From NCBI RefSeq assembly GCF_900156155.1, contig NZ_FTMD01000006.1:186001-250000 (forward strand): DNA of 64,000 nt. The letters are read 5' to 3'. Shown here in pieces: positions 52,570 through 61,028 of this stretch. The position numbers were made by a program, and so were the translations under genes. Source of the stretch: Aromatoleum tolulyticum (GTDB taxonomy: Bacteria; Pseudomonadota; Gammaproteobacteria; Burkholderiales; Rhodocyclaceae). Below the pieces are notes generated by a model. That model was not told where the DNA came from. It was given only the letters and a program-made list of their open reading frames with translations, and did not search any database. How positions within the stretch are numbered: position 1 is the first letter of the stretch; the number at the start of each line of letters is the position of its first letter.

Positions 52570-53519
52570 GTGCCTCCCCGATCGGCAAGCCGGGTGACCC
52601 AGCGGTAGAGCGGCAGTGGCAGCAGTGCGCTGATGACATGGCGCAGATCGCCGGTGCCGAACGCGCGCGCTGCGGCGGCATGGCGGAAGAGGTGTTGCGC
52701 CGATACCAGGTCGCGCTTCCAGAACGCCCGGTAGGCCTGTTCAAGCACGCGCCCCTCGGTGAGCGCGTGCAGTCGTTCCTGCGGCAAATGGGCGACGAGT
52801 TGCGGGTTCGTGCGGATGAAGCCCTGCTGAGCCGCGAGGGCGTCGAGCACCTGTCGCCATTTCACCGCCGACACCTGACCCTGGCCATGCCAGCGGTAGT
52901 ACGCGAGCACCTGCGGTACGCGCACGATCTTGCGCGTCGCGGCGAGCGCCCGCAGCCAGAAGTCGTAATCCATCGACGAAAAGCGCTGCTCCGAAAAGCC
53001 CTGCAGTGAATCCACCAGAGCGTGCCGGACCAGCGCCGCGTGGATCGGCCATGGGCAGGTGCGCAGGAAATGGGCGACCGGATCCTCGCGTTCGTATTCC
53101 GGCGGCACATGTGGCGGCGACTGGACCCCCTCGCCGACGTTCTGCCAGCCGCAATAGGCGATCTCGGCCGCAGCGGAAACCAGCGCGTGATGCAGCTTCT
53201 CGATGCAATCCGCGTCCCAGTAGTCATCCGCGTCGAGGAAGGCGACGAATTCGCCGCGTGCATGTCGCAGGGCGATGTTTCGCGCCGGGTAGGGGCCGTT
53301 GCGCGCCTGACGGTAGAGCCGAACGCGCTCGGGATGCTCGGCGACCAGTCTCTCCACGATCTCGGCGCTGCCATCGCTCGAGCCGTCATCGACGACGACC
53401 ACCTCCAGCTTGCCGTAGGTCTGCCGCAGCGCCGATGCCACCGCTTCGGCGACGAAGGGCGCGGCGTTGAAGCACGGCATGATGACGGACACGAGGCCGG
53501 GGACGATTGCTTCGCTCAT
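52566..53519 (-). CDS. glycosyltransferase family 2
   Basis: 317 aa from ATG 53519, which overlaps the stop of the next upstream gene by four bases. GT-A fold: VSVIMPCFNAAPFVAEAVASAL, VVVDDGSSDGSAEIVE, and FLDADDYWDADCIEKL (DxD). The acceptor half includes MDYDFWLRAL. It is part of the tightly coupled minus-strand operon; the linkage formed cannot be predicted. Confidence 0.93.
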   Translation of the reverse strand: MSEAIVPGLVSVIMPCFNAAPFVAEAVASALRQTYGKLEVVVVDDGSSDGSAEIVERLVAEHPERVRLYRQARNGPYPARNIALRHARGEFVAFLDADDYWDADCIEKLHHALVSAAAEIAYCGWQNVGEGVQSPPHVPPEYEREDPVAHFLRTCPWPIHAALVRHALVDSLQGFSEQRFSSMDYDFWLRALAATRKIVRVPQVLAYYRWHGQGQVSAVKWRQVLDALAAQQGFIRTNPQLVAHLPQERLHALTEGRVLEQAYRAFWKRDLVSAQHLFRHAAAARAFGTGDLRHVISALLPLPLYRWVTRLADRGGT

Positions 53520-54679
53520 GGCATGGAGGCAGGCATCGACAGTGTTTGACGATAAGACTTCATCGCGACGTCCGCCACCCTTGCCCAAGTGAAGCGGCGC
53601 GCGAAACTGCGGCAGTCTTCGACATCGAAGCGGATCCGGCCGGACAGGAACAACGCGAGAGCGGCTTCGATCGCCTCCACACTCGGCGTCTCGACGAAAT
53701 AGCCGGACTCGCCTTCGGCCACGGCCTCGACTGCACCCGCCAGCCGCGCCGCAAGGCTCGGCACGCCGCTGGCGGCCGCTTCCAGATAGACAATGCCGAA
53801 TCCCTCGTGGCTGGCCGGAATCACCGACGCCGTCAGCACGAACAGGTCGGCCATCGCATAGAGCTGTCTCAGCTCCGCATCGCTGACGCGTCCGGCGAAG
53901 CGCACCCGTGCCCCCAGGCCCAGCTCTGCCGCCAGCCGTTCGAGTCCCTCGCGCAGCGCCCCGTCGCCCGCCACGACGTACTCGAAGTCGAAACGCTCCT
54001 TGAGGGCTCCCAGCGCGCGCAGCACGAGTTCGACGTTCTTGCGCGCCTCGGAAAGCCGGCACACCGTCAGCAGCCGCGGTCGCCCGTGTCCAGGCATGCG
54101 CGCCACGTCGAAAAACGCGGCATCGACCCCCACCCCCGCCACCTCGATGCGATCCCCGCCGCCCGGCACCAGGGCCTGCAGCACGTCGGCGGTATACCGG
54201 CTGTTCGCGATCACCGCGCCGCAGCGCGGCAGCGCCCGCCTGAGCATCTGCGCGGTCGCGCGCCGCCATAGCGGCTCGAACTCCTTCCATGCAAACCCGC
54301 GCAGCCGCCACAGCGCGGGCATCGCAAGCGCAGGCCGCATCGTCGCGGGGTAGGGCACGAGAAAATCGTTGCCATGCACCGAGACCACCGTCGGGCGGTC
54401 TTTCTGCGCGAGCCAGCAGTGTGCGGCCGACAAGGCGTGCCATACGTCGATCGGCTCGCCGCTCAGTCGCGCCCAGTCCAGTTCCATGCAACTCGTCAGC
54501 ACAGGACGGATCGTCACCCCCTGCGGTGGTGCAAGCCCCCGCGCCGCCGGCGGCGCATAGACCGTCACCTCGAGCTCGCGGCGGGCCCCCAGTTCGCGTG
54601 CGAGCTGCCATGAGTAGGTCTCGACACCTCCCAGATCGGGCGGGAACTCGGACGTGACCAGGCCCACGCGGAGCGTCAT
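53516..54679 (-). CDS. glycosyltransferase family 4
   Basis: 387 aa from ATG 54679, coupled (ATGA) to the upstream gene. GT-B fold: RVGLVTSEFPPDLGGVETYSWQLA at the N-terminus, VVSVHGNDFLVPYPAT, VAGVGVDAAFF, LTVCRLSEARKNVELVLRAL and ASHEGFGIVYLEAAASGVPSLAA with the EGFG donor motif. Mannosyltransferase-like overall. It lies between the toroid gene and a family 2 enzyme. Confidence 0.93.
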   Translation of the reverse strand: MTLRVGLVTSEFPPDLGGVETYSWQLARELGARRELEVTVYAPPAARGLAPPQGVTIRPVLTSCMELDWARLSGEPIDVWHALSAAHCWLAQKDRPTVVSVHGNDFLVPYPATMRPALAMPALWRLRGFAWKEFEPLWRRATAQMLRRALPRCGAVIANSRYTADVLQALVPGGGDRIEVAGVGVDAAFFDVARMPGHGRPRLLTVCRLSEARKNVELVLRALGALKERFDFEYVVAGDGALREGLERLAAELGLGARVRFAGRVSDAELRQLYAMADLFVLTASVIPASHEGFGIVYLEAAASGVPSLAARLAGAVEAVAEGESGYFVETPSVEAIEAALALFLSGRIRFDVEDCRSFARRFTWARVADVAMKSYRQTLSMPASMP

Positions 54680-56526
54680 GGCACCACCCGCAGCCATGCG
54701 CCGGGCGCCAGATCGCCGGACGGAACACGCCAGCCTGTCGGGACGAGCTCCAGCGCTGCGGGCAGCGAGACGGAGCTCGTTCCCGCATTCACGACGAGAC
54801 AGGCCACCCGACCGGCGCCCGACAGATCGGCGACGACAAGGTCCGCCGTCGCGGTCCGCGGCACGCGTGTGGCCCCTGCCTGCTGCGCTTCCGTATTCGC
54901 CCCGAGCAGCGACGGTGGCACACCGAGTCCGTGACGGACGCATAGCACCAGACTCTCCGCCAGCATCGCGTCGAGCGCGGGGCGGGACTCGCGGCGGCAA
55001 AGCAGATACAACGCTTCGGCCAGAAAGCCGACCGCGTAGGCCCGGTGGTCCTGTTCCAGCCAGCGCAAGGCAATCTGCGTGCGCGTGCAAAAGGCGACGA
55101 TCCCCTCGACGAAGGGCATGAACACCGCGCGCCGGCTATCGCTCGCGCTGCGGACCAGATCCATCAGATTGACCGCCAGGTAGTCGTTGGCCCAGCCCTG
55201 CAGGCTGAGTTCGCGGTCGATGTAACCGCCGGGCATGGTCAGGCGCGGGTAGCGCGTCTTGATGCGCGGCAGTCGGGGTACGAACACCTTCCAGCCGATG
55301 CGCTTCCACATGCGTTTCCAAGCGGGGAGGACGGCCGCCTGCGTTGTAGGCATCAAGCCCAGTTCGATCGCGGAGAACAGAATGCGATACAGCCACTCCA
55401 TCGGCCGCAACGCCAGTACCACCCGCGCCGCCCCGAAGCCGGACTCCACGAGCGAGGCGAAACGATCGTCGCCGGTGAGTCGATGGTAGCGGTCCAGTGC
55501 CACCAGCGCATCGAGATGGGTGTTCAGCACCAGCATGTTCTGCGGGGACTTGCCGAGCGCCGCACTCGGCCACCACCGGAACGGTCCCCGCGCCATGCCG
55601 TCCGCGCTGCACTCCAGTTCGTCGTGATAAAACCAGGCGCCGGCGGCGGTCACATCGTGCTTGCCGGCGATGAAGTCCGCCGCCCGTCCGAGCGCGTCGC
55701 GCACCACCGGGTCGCTGCGTTCGTCCAGACTGTCCATCATCAGGTGCATCGCCGAACAGTGGAGCCGGAAGTGCGACTCCATCGCGTTGCTCCATTCGCC
55801 GTGGCGAAACCCGCCGTCCTCAGACTGTCGCGACAGCACCGACAGCAGCAACTGCGCCTTCAGCAGGGCGTAGATCCGCTTGCCGGTCGCCCGCTGCAAT
55901 CCGCTGAACACCAGATGCAGCGCATGGGCGTCGTTTTCCGAACAGATTCGTCGCTTGTGCGGCCACGCGTAACGATCCTCATACACCTGACCATGGATCA
56001 GGTGCCGGTACAGATCCCCCGGTCGCCCGTAACGCGTATGTGACCCGAGGAGGAAGTAGCCTTGGGTCTCGACCGCGGACAGCTCCGATAACTCGTCAAC
56101 CAGCATAGGATCGCCCAGCTTCCACAGCACGGCATCCAGTACCCAGCCTTCCGCAACGGTCGGGAAGCGGATCCCGATTCCGCTCCCGTCGAGCTCGAAG
56201 CCGGCCCATTCGTCCGGCCGTTCGTCGAGGATGTGGCCGTGGTCGTCGATCCTCCTTTGCATCACGGGTGTTGGCGCCCAATAGCTCGCGCTTTCAGGAA
56301 TCCGGGATTGCAGCAACCAGCCACCCGCAGGACAACGCAGGAGACGGAAGTCGCCTCCAAGCCAGACGCGCGCAGTCGTCGTCGCCCGAACGAACAGGCA
56401 GTGAGCGCCATCGAAGGCATCGCACAGGCTGTGCAGACTGTGTTCATCGACGCGACGCCGTGCTCCGCAGGCCGTCAGGATTCGCACCTCACCCACAGGC
56501 AATTCGGACAAGTCTAGCCGGTTCAT
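54676..56526 (-). CDS. helical-toroid-like protein of unknown function
   Basis: 616 aa. No family is recognised with confidence. The N-terminal about 170 residues are mixed alpha/beta with no signal peptide. From about 190 to 560 the protein is helical with toroid-like turns (LSRQSEDGGFRHGEW; DALVALDRYHRLTGDDRFASLV), resembling glycan-acting (alpha/alpha)6 proteins such as glucuronyl epimerases or AGE-type enzymes. The last 60 residues look like a small beta domain. It sits first among high-GC genes below the AT-rich cassette. A second toroid protein is in the XrtA operon, but they look unrelated. Confidence 0.6.
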   Translation of the reverse strand: MNRLDLSELPVGEVRILTACGARRRVDEHSLHSLCDAFDGAHCLFVRATTTARVWLGGDFRLLRCPAGGWLLQSRIPESASYWAPTPVMQRRIDDHGHILDERPDEWAGFELDGSGIGIRFPTVAEGWVLDAVLWKLGDPMLVDELSELSAVETQGYFLLGSHTRYGRPGDLYRHLIHGQVYEDRYAWPHKRRICSENDAHALHLVFSGLQRATGKRIYALLKAQLLLSVLSRQSEDGGFRHGEWSNAMESHFRLHCSAMHLMMDSLDERSDPVVRDALGRAADFIAGKHDVTAAGAWFYHDELECSADGMARGPFRWWPSAALGKSPQNMLVLNTHLDALVALDRYHRLTGDDRFASLVESGFGAARVVLALRPMEWLYRILFSAIELGLMPTTQAAVLPAWKRMWKRIGWKVFVPRLPRIKTRYPRLTMPGGYIDRELSLQGWANDYLAVNLMDLVRSASDSRRAVFMPFVEGIVAFCTRTQIALRWLEQDHRAYAVGFLAEALYLLCRRESRPALDAMLAESLVLCVRHGLGVPPSLLGANTEAQQAGATRVPRTATADLVVADLSGAGRVACLVVNAGTSSVSLPAALELVPTGWRVPSGDLAPGAWLRVVP

Positions 56527-56576
56527 GGTGTGGTCGATCGGGTACTGACGAGAGCGCTATGCATCACCTGACCTTC

Positions 56577-57512
56577 CTATGTTCTGCTGGCCCCGGCGTT
56601 GTAATAGTCGAACGTGTCTGCGTTAAGCAGCCTTTGAAGGTGCTCCCCGCGACGGATCGAGGTAAATCGCAGAAGCGTTTCCTTTTTTCCATCGACCGTA
56701 GGTGCGATGTAGCGTGGATGGGTCGGGTCTCGCCTGTCATTGGCAGTCCCGCGAGCCGGCCAGTGCTGGGAAAATAGCGACAGCCCCTCGCAAACAAAGC
56801 GATTGAAGGGATGTATTGGCTCCCTGACTGTTTGCCGCAGAATATTCTTCTCGCCGAATCGTGCCATGAATGCACGGTAAAAAGCTTGCTCCAGGTCGAG
56901 GTCAGGAATTGGCTCCAGGGAGAAAATGGATTCAAGCAGTTCCGGGGTGGCGCGGATTACAAAGAATTGGGTGGCGAGACTATCCGTGCACGCCAACTTG
57001 TAGGGGTGGCCAAACTTCCGCAAGACGTGCGCAAACTGAAGGTGCAACCTCGTCGCCAAGGAGCGCCTTTTCATATACCGGAATGCAAGCAAATCTTCGT
57101 CCCAGGCAGAGGTACAGATCATCAGTTCCCGGTTCTGATCCATTCGGGAAATGATATTGCAGATTACTCGCTCGTCCATGATCCATGTGTCACCCTCAAG
57201 ATGCACGAGATACTCGGGCGAGTATGTCTCCAGTGCGGCCGAGAGTGATTGCTTTAGCAGATTTAGCGCGCCGCGCTGTAATTCCTCGATGGGCGAGTCT
57301 TGCGCTGCCTTCGATGACGGCTGCTCGCAGGGAATCAAGACGTCCTCAAGGTGTTTTGCGTAAGCTGCACTGGAGCATGCGTGGACGATCGGGAAAGGCG
57401 TGGAATAATTAAGTTTTATAATTTCCTGATTGATTCTGGCGCAGTCCACGCGATTGAATGTCGTCATGCATACGACCGCTCTGCGAGTGTATTGGGACTG
57501 ATGTCCGGTCAT
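56577..57512 (-). CDS. unrecognised protein, possible GT-A-like glycosyltransferase
   Basis: 311 aa in an AT-rich segment. The N-terminus RRAVVCMTTFNRVDCARINQ resembles the first strand-helix of GT-A enzymes. EYLVHLEGDTWIMDE near residue 100 has a DxD-like acidic cluster after a hydrophobic strand, and later DLDLEQAFYRAFMARFG is typical of acceptor regions. No family assignment is safe. Genes on both sides point to surface polysaccharide synthesis. Codon use differs from the flanking high-GC genes, which suggests transfer. Confidence 0.6.
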   Translation of the reverse strand: MTGHQSQYTRRAVVCMTTFNRVDCARINQEIIKLNYSTPFPIVHACSSAAYAKHLEDVLIPCEQPSSKAAQDSPIEELQRGALNLLKQSLSAALETYSPEYLVHLEGDTWIMDERVICNIISRMDQNRELMICTSAWDEDLLAFRYMKRRSLATRLHLQFAHVLRKFGHPYKLACTDSLATQFFVIRATPELLESIFSLEPIPDLDLEQAFYRAFMARFGEKNILRQTVREPIHPFNRFVCEGLSLFSQHWPARGTANDRRDPTHPRYIAPTVDGKKETLLRFTSIRRGEHLQRLLNADTFDYYNAGASRT

Positions 57513-57586
57513 TTTGGCTTCAGGTTTAAGTCAATCGCACGTGTGGTTGGGGTGAAAATCTTATCGCCTGTAACCGATGAGAATGA

Positions 57587-58639
57587 TCATGTTCCAGTCG
57601 GATGGTCCGAGCGTCTGGTGCGGCGAAAGAAGAAGCACGCTCTTCCCGCCGTGCCGTCTATATTCGCCTTCTCGGCACGTTCCGCGAACTCAAGTTGTTG
57701 TTCGCGAGTAAATACGGTGCTCTCCGGGTTTGCCCATAGTGATTCAGGAGAGGTAAGCGGGATATTGAGTCTGTATTGTTCGCTTCCATAGAACTCAAAT
57801 GCCGTTGTGTCGTATTGAGTGTCGAAGAGTTCCAGACCCGCGCGCCGCGCTAGTTCGCGAATGCTTCTCTTGGAGTGGATGTATAGATGGCGAGGTGCGT
57901 CCAGTTCAACCCAGTCCACGCCATAGATCTTCCATGACATGGATGAAATCGTAGGGATGCGGATAATGCAAGTGCCATCCGGCGACAAAAGTCTGTTGAT
58001 GGATGCGAGCGTTCCGAACTGGTCAGGGATATGTTCGAGCGAGTGATTCAGGGCGATTACATCGAATTTCTGATCTGTTTTGTGTGCGAGTTCAGATGCG
58101 TCCAGGCGGAGGATATTTATCCGCCCGATCGAAAAATCTCCCTTTGCGAATGGGTCAATGCCCGTCAGATTGACAAAACCAACTCGCTGCAAATCCTGTA
58201 GCCACAAGGCCTGTGTCCCGCAACCAATGTCGAGAATTCTTGCGCGGTAATCTCTAATTCCCGCTCTTTGAAGCAGGGTTGGGCGCGCTCGAAAAAAATA
58301 GCTTGGCAATGAAACAAAATGCCTCGCAATGCTGGAAAGCTTGTAGTTTGTATTGAATAGGGCCGTGTTAATAAGTGATTTTTCAAGAGCTGATGTCAGG
58401 ATCCATTTCTTGTTCTTAGTGGCGATTTTTTTATGGGAGTAATAGTTTTCCGGGTAATACGATGAAAGATTGGCGGGGATCTCTGAAATTTGCAGGCATT
58501 CGCAGTGCCTGCATTGAAAGTATTCGAATGTATCTTGGGTTCCGAACATCATTTCTCGAATGCGAAAAACTTCGTGGTCGCCTGACTCGTTGCAAATCCT
58601 GCAGCGATTCTCGACGCTGATGTGTTCGGCAGTTTGCAT
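57587..58639 (-). CDS. class I SAM-dependent methyltransferase with N-terminal Cys motif
   Basis: 350 aa from ATG 58639; the longer frame reads back into the ABC ATPase gene. The N-terminus has a zinc-binding-like pattern, CRICNESGD and YFQCRHCECLQ (two C-x2-C pairs). The SAM site is visible as RILDIGCGTQALWL, with LDASELAHKTDQKFDVIALNHSLEHIPD after it, and a C-terminal domain with RELARRAGLELFDTQYD. It fits the sugar C- or O-methyltransferase group. AT-rich compared with the operon; lies directly after the Wzt-like gene. Confidence 0.85.
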   Translation of the reverse strand: MQTAEHISVENRCRICNESGDHEVFRIREMMFGTQDTFEYFQCRHCECLQISEIPANLSSYYPENYYSHKKIATKNKKWILTSALEKSLINTALFNTNYKLSSIARHFVSLPSYFFRARPTLLQRAGIRDYRARILDIGCGTQALWLQDLQRVGFVNLTGIDPFAKGDFSIGRINILRLDASELAHKTDQKFDVIALNHSLEHIPDQFGTLASINRLLSPDGTCIIRIPTISSMSWKIYGVDWVELDAPRHLYIHSKRSIRELARRAGLELFDTQYDTTAFEFYGSEQYRLNIPLTSPESLWANPESTVFTREQQLEFAERAEKANIDGTAGRACFFFRRTRRSDHPTGT

Positions 58640-58686
58640 GGCTTGTGTGCTCTCAGTCGCCAATTTATGTGCCACCTTGTATGTGG

Positions 58687-59943
58687 CTATGTGACGGAGC
58701 TTTCGGGGTGTGATTCGAATTCCCATACGCCGTCCAATGCAAAGAAGCCGTCGCGCATGGAAGCGGGAACATGCCTTTGGTGTGGCTTGAGAACTGAGAT
58801 GCTCAGGAGGTTCTCTCCATAAAAAGCTGTCCGATAGGTGTCGCCGCAGGTTATGCCCATTCGCCACATATAGAGGCCTGGAAGCAAGGGAAAGTGGCTT
58901 ATTCTCAGGTAAATGTCGTGATCGCCGGCGCTTAGGTCGACACGTGACTGGGTTATTTCGCTGTTGTGCGTTGTGAGGTACACAAAGTCGGTTGTGTGTA
59001 CTCCGAGGCCAATCGTGATGTTCTCGGCCCTCTCATGGCACCGCAGTCTCAGATGGATTGAGAACGTTGAACCTGTCGTTACCTGGTCGAGCTTTTTTCC
59101 ATTGGCATCCTCGATCGACATTTCTAACAGGTCGATTTCACCCGTAGATTCGACGCGTCCCCGATGGGCAGATTTTGAGGCTGATGTTTCTGCGATTTTC
59201 GACTGACTTCGGGCATAGAATTCATCGCAGACAACTTTCGGGTCGTCGTCCGCAATTAGATGGCCATGGTCGAGAAGTAGGACTCTCTTGCACATGCGTT
59301 CTATCTGTCTGATATTGTGGCTCACGACGAGAATCGTGTTCCCTTGGAACTTGATCAGATCCTCCATCCGGTCAAAGCATTTCCGCTGAAACGCCAGGTC
59401 GCCCACCGCCAGGACCTCGTCCACGATCAGGATGTCCGATTCAACGCTGGTGGCGACCGCAAACCCGAGCCGCACCTGCATGCCCGAGCTGTAGCGCTTG
59501 ATCGGCGTGTCGATGAATTGCTCCAGTTCCGCGAAGGCGACGATTTCGTCGAACTTGCGGCGGATTTCGGCTTTCGGGATGCCGAGGATCGCGCCGTTCA
59601 GGTAGATGTTTTCGCGCCCGGTCAGGTCGGCGACCAGGCCGGCACCGACTTCGATCAGCGGAGCAACCTTGCCCCTTACCGCAATCCGCCCGTCCGTCGG
59701 CTTCGAGATGTTGGCGAGCAGTTTCAGCAGCGTGCTCTTGCCGGCGCCGTTGTGGCCGATGATTCCAAGCACTTCGCCCTGTTCGACGGAGAACGTGACG
59801 TCGTCAAGCGCCTTGAACGGCTCGCGCTGTTCTACGGGCCGGCCGGTAAGGCGGTTCAGCGCATTGAGCGCACTCTGCTTGAGGCTGGTGAGCTGGCCCA
59901 GCCGGTATTCCTTCGTGACATGATCGACTTCGATGATCGGCAT
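58687..59943 (-). CDS. wzt: polysaccharide ABC exporter ATPase with C-terminal cargo domain (Wzt-like)
   Basis: 418 aa from ATG 59943. Residues 1 to about 245 are the ATPase: Walker A GHNGAGKST (63-71), signature YSSGMQVRLGFA (about 158-169), and Walker B ILIVDEVLAVGD followed by the VVSHN switch. Residues about 250-418 form a Wzt C-terminal-like beta domain (TGEIDLLEMSIEDANG, FSIHLRLRCHERAENITIG, ISHFPLLPGLYMWRMGITCGD). Such domains bind the finished, end-modified polymer for export. The C-terminal part is markedly lower in GC than the ATPase part, suggesting a chimaeric gene. Confidence 0.92.
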   Translation of the reverse strand: MPIIEVDHVTKEYRLGQLTSLKQSALNALNRLTGRPVEQREPFKALDDVTFSVEQGEVLGIIGHNGAGKSTLLKLLANISKPTDGRIAVRGKVAPLIEVGAGLVADLTGRENIYLNGAILGIPKAEIRRKFDEIVAFAELEQFIDTPIKRYSSGMQVRLGFAVATSVESDILIVDEVLAVGDLAFQRKCFDRMEDLIKFQGNTILVVSHNIRQIERMCKRVLLLDHGHLIADDDPKVVCDEFYARSQSKIAETSASKSAHRGRVESTGEIDLLEMSIEDANGKKLDQVTTGSTFSIHLRLRCHERAENITIGLGVHTTDFVYLTTHNSEITQSRVDLSAGDHDIYLRISHFPLLPGLYMWRMGITCGDTYRTAFYGENLLSISVLKPHQRHVPASMRDGFFALDGVWEFESHPESSVT

Positions 59944-59945
59944 GG

Positions 59946-60764
59946 TCAGATCACGTCCGCGAAATACGCTTCGGCGCGCTTGAAATACAGATAGCTGAAG
60001 GGCAGCAGCCCGAGCGTCAGTACGAGGCCCGGCAGGATCGCTTCGGCGTCGGGCGGCAGTCCGCGCAGCGTGACGTTCTGGAACGCGTCGATCAGTCCGG
60101 CCAGCGGATTGAGCGTGAAGATGAGATAGAGCGCTTGCGACCAATCCCCCCCTGCGTGTTGCACGAGGAGCTTGTCCCTGACGAGTTGCAGCGGGTAGAT
60201 CACCGGCGACATGTACATCATCAGCGACAACAGCACGGGCAGGGCCGCCGCGATGTCGCGGTAATAGACATTGAGCGCGGCGCCGACAAAGGCAATCGTG
60301 AGCGCGGCAAGAATCGCGTACAGCACCAGCGCGGGGATCCACAGCATCTGCCAGTTGGGCGCCATCCCGTACCAGGCCATCAGGCCGGCGAGGATCACGA
60401 GGCCGATGCACAACTCGACGAGCTTGGTGACGACGCTGGTCAGCGGGAAGACTTCGCGGGGGAAGTAGATCTTGCGGATGAGGTTGGTGTTGCCGACCAC
60501 GCTGTTGACCCCTTCGGAGGCCGACTCCTGGAAGAAGATCCAGATCGTGAGGGCGCAATAAGTCAGCACGGGATAAGGGATGGTGCCGCTGTCGATGCCG
60601 ACGATGCTGCGCAGGATCACGAAGATGATCACCAGTACGACGGGCTTGAGCACCGCCCACAGGATGCCCATGTAGGACTGCTTGTAGCGTACCGCGACGT
60701 TCTTCCACGCCAGGGCGGCGACCAGTTCGCGGTATTGCCAGAGGTTCGGGATCAAACCTGTCAT
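59946..60764 (-). CDS. wzm: polysaccharide ABC exporter permease (Wzm-like)
   Basis: 272 aa from ATG 60764, matching the family start GLIPNLWQYRELVAALAWKNV; ATG 60806 would add 14 residues. ABC-2 type membrane protein with six helices, including the conserved RYKQSYMGILWAVLKPV near residue 25 and NLIRKIYFPREVFPL, which contacts the ATPase, and the NVYYRDI segment. It exports lipid-linked polysaccharide across the inner membrane. It heads the minus-strand operon and sits three bases before the ATPase gene. Confidence 0.93.
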   Translation of the reverse strand: MTGLIPNLWQYRELVAALAWKNVAVRYKQSYMGILWAVLKPVVLVIIFVILRSIVGIDSGTIPYPVLTYCALTIWIFFQESASEGVNSVVGNTNLIRKIYFPREVFPLTSVVTKLVELCIGLVILAGLMAWYGMAPNWQMLWIPALVLYAILAALTIAFVGAALNVYYRDIAAALPVLLSLMMYMSPVIYPLQLVRDKLLVQHAGGDWSQALYLIFTLNPLAGLIDAFQNVTLRGLPPDAEAILPGLVLTLGLLPFSYLYFKRAEAYFADVI

Positions 60765-61028
60765 GTCCTGTCGTGAGCGTGGAGGGGTCGCAACGCGCAA
60801 CTGCATGATGCCTGGCGGCTGTAACCGGAGCCGCGTATGTATCGTAGGCGTCCGCGCCAGTGGAAGCGGAGCCGAGCAGGGCAATTTTTGCACCGAACCC
60901 GTGACAGCTCCGTGAAGTATGACTCCTTCACCTCTCGTGGCCGGCTCCGCGCGGCTTGATTCGCGAGGCATGCCCTGCTGAAATGCCCCATGCACGGACG
61001 GAGCGAGTCACGGAAACGGGGGCATTCC
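60765..61028. promoter_or_regulatory. divergent intergenic region between wzm and the VanZ-heparinase gene
   Basis: A 264-base region between divergent starts, somewhat AT-richer than its surroundings. It should contain the promoters of the polysaccharide export operon (minus) and of the large plus-strand gene. No convincing -35/-10 pair or operator was identified by eye. Confidence 0.45.

Larger units (their letters stand above)
56530..59380. other. low-GC segment: putatively transferred cassette
   Basis: Composition drops visibly from the high-GC background to mixed, AT-richer sequence across this stretch, with A/T runs and codons such as AAA, TTT and ATA that are rare elsewhere in the window. 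It contains the C-terminal part of the ABC ATPase gene, the methyltransferase gene and the hypothetical gene at 56577-57512. The right edge falls inside the ATPase gene at about codons 185-200. Confidence 0.75.
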
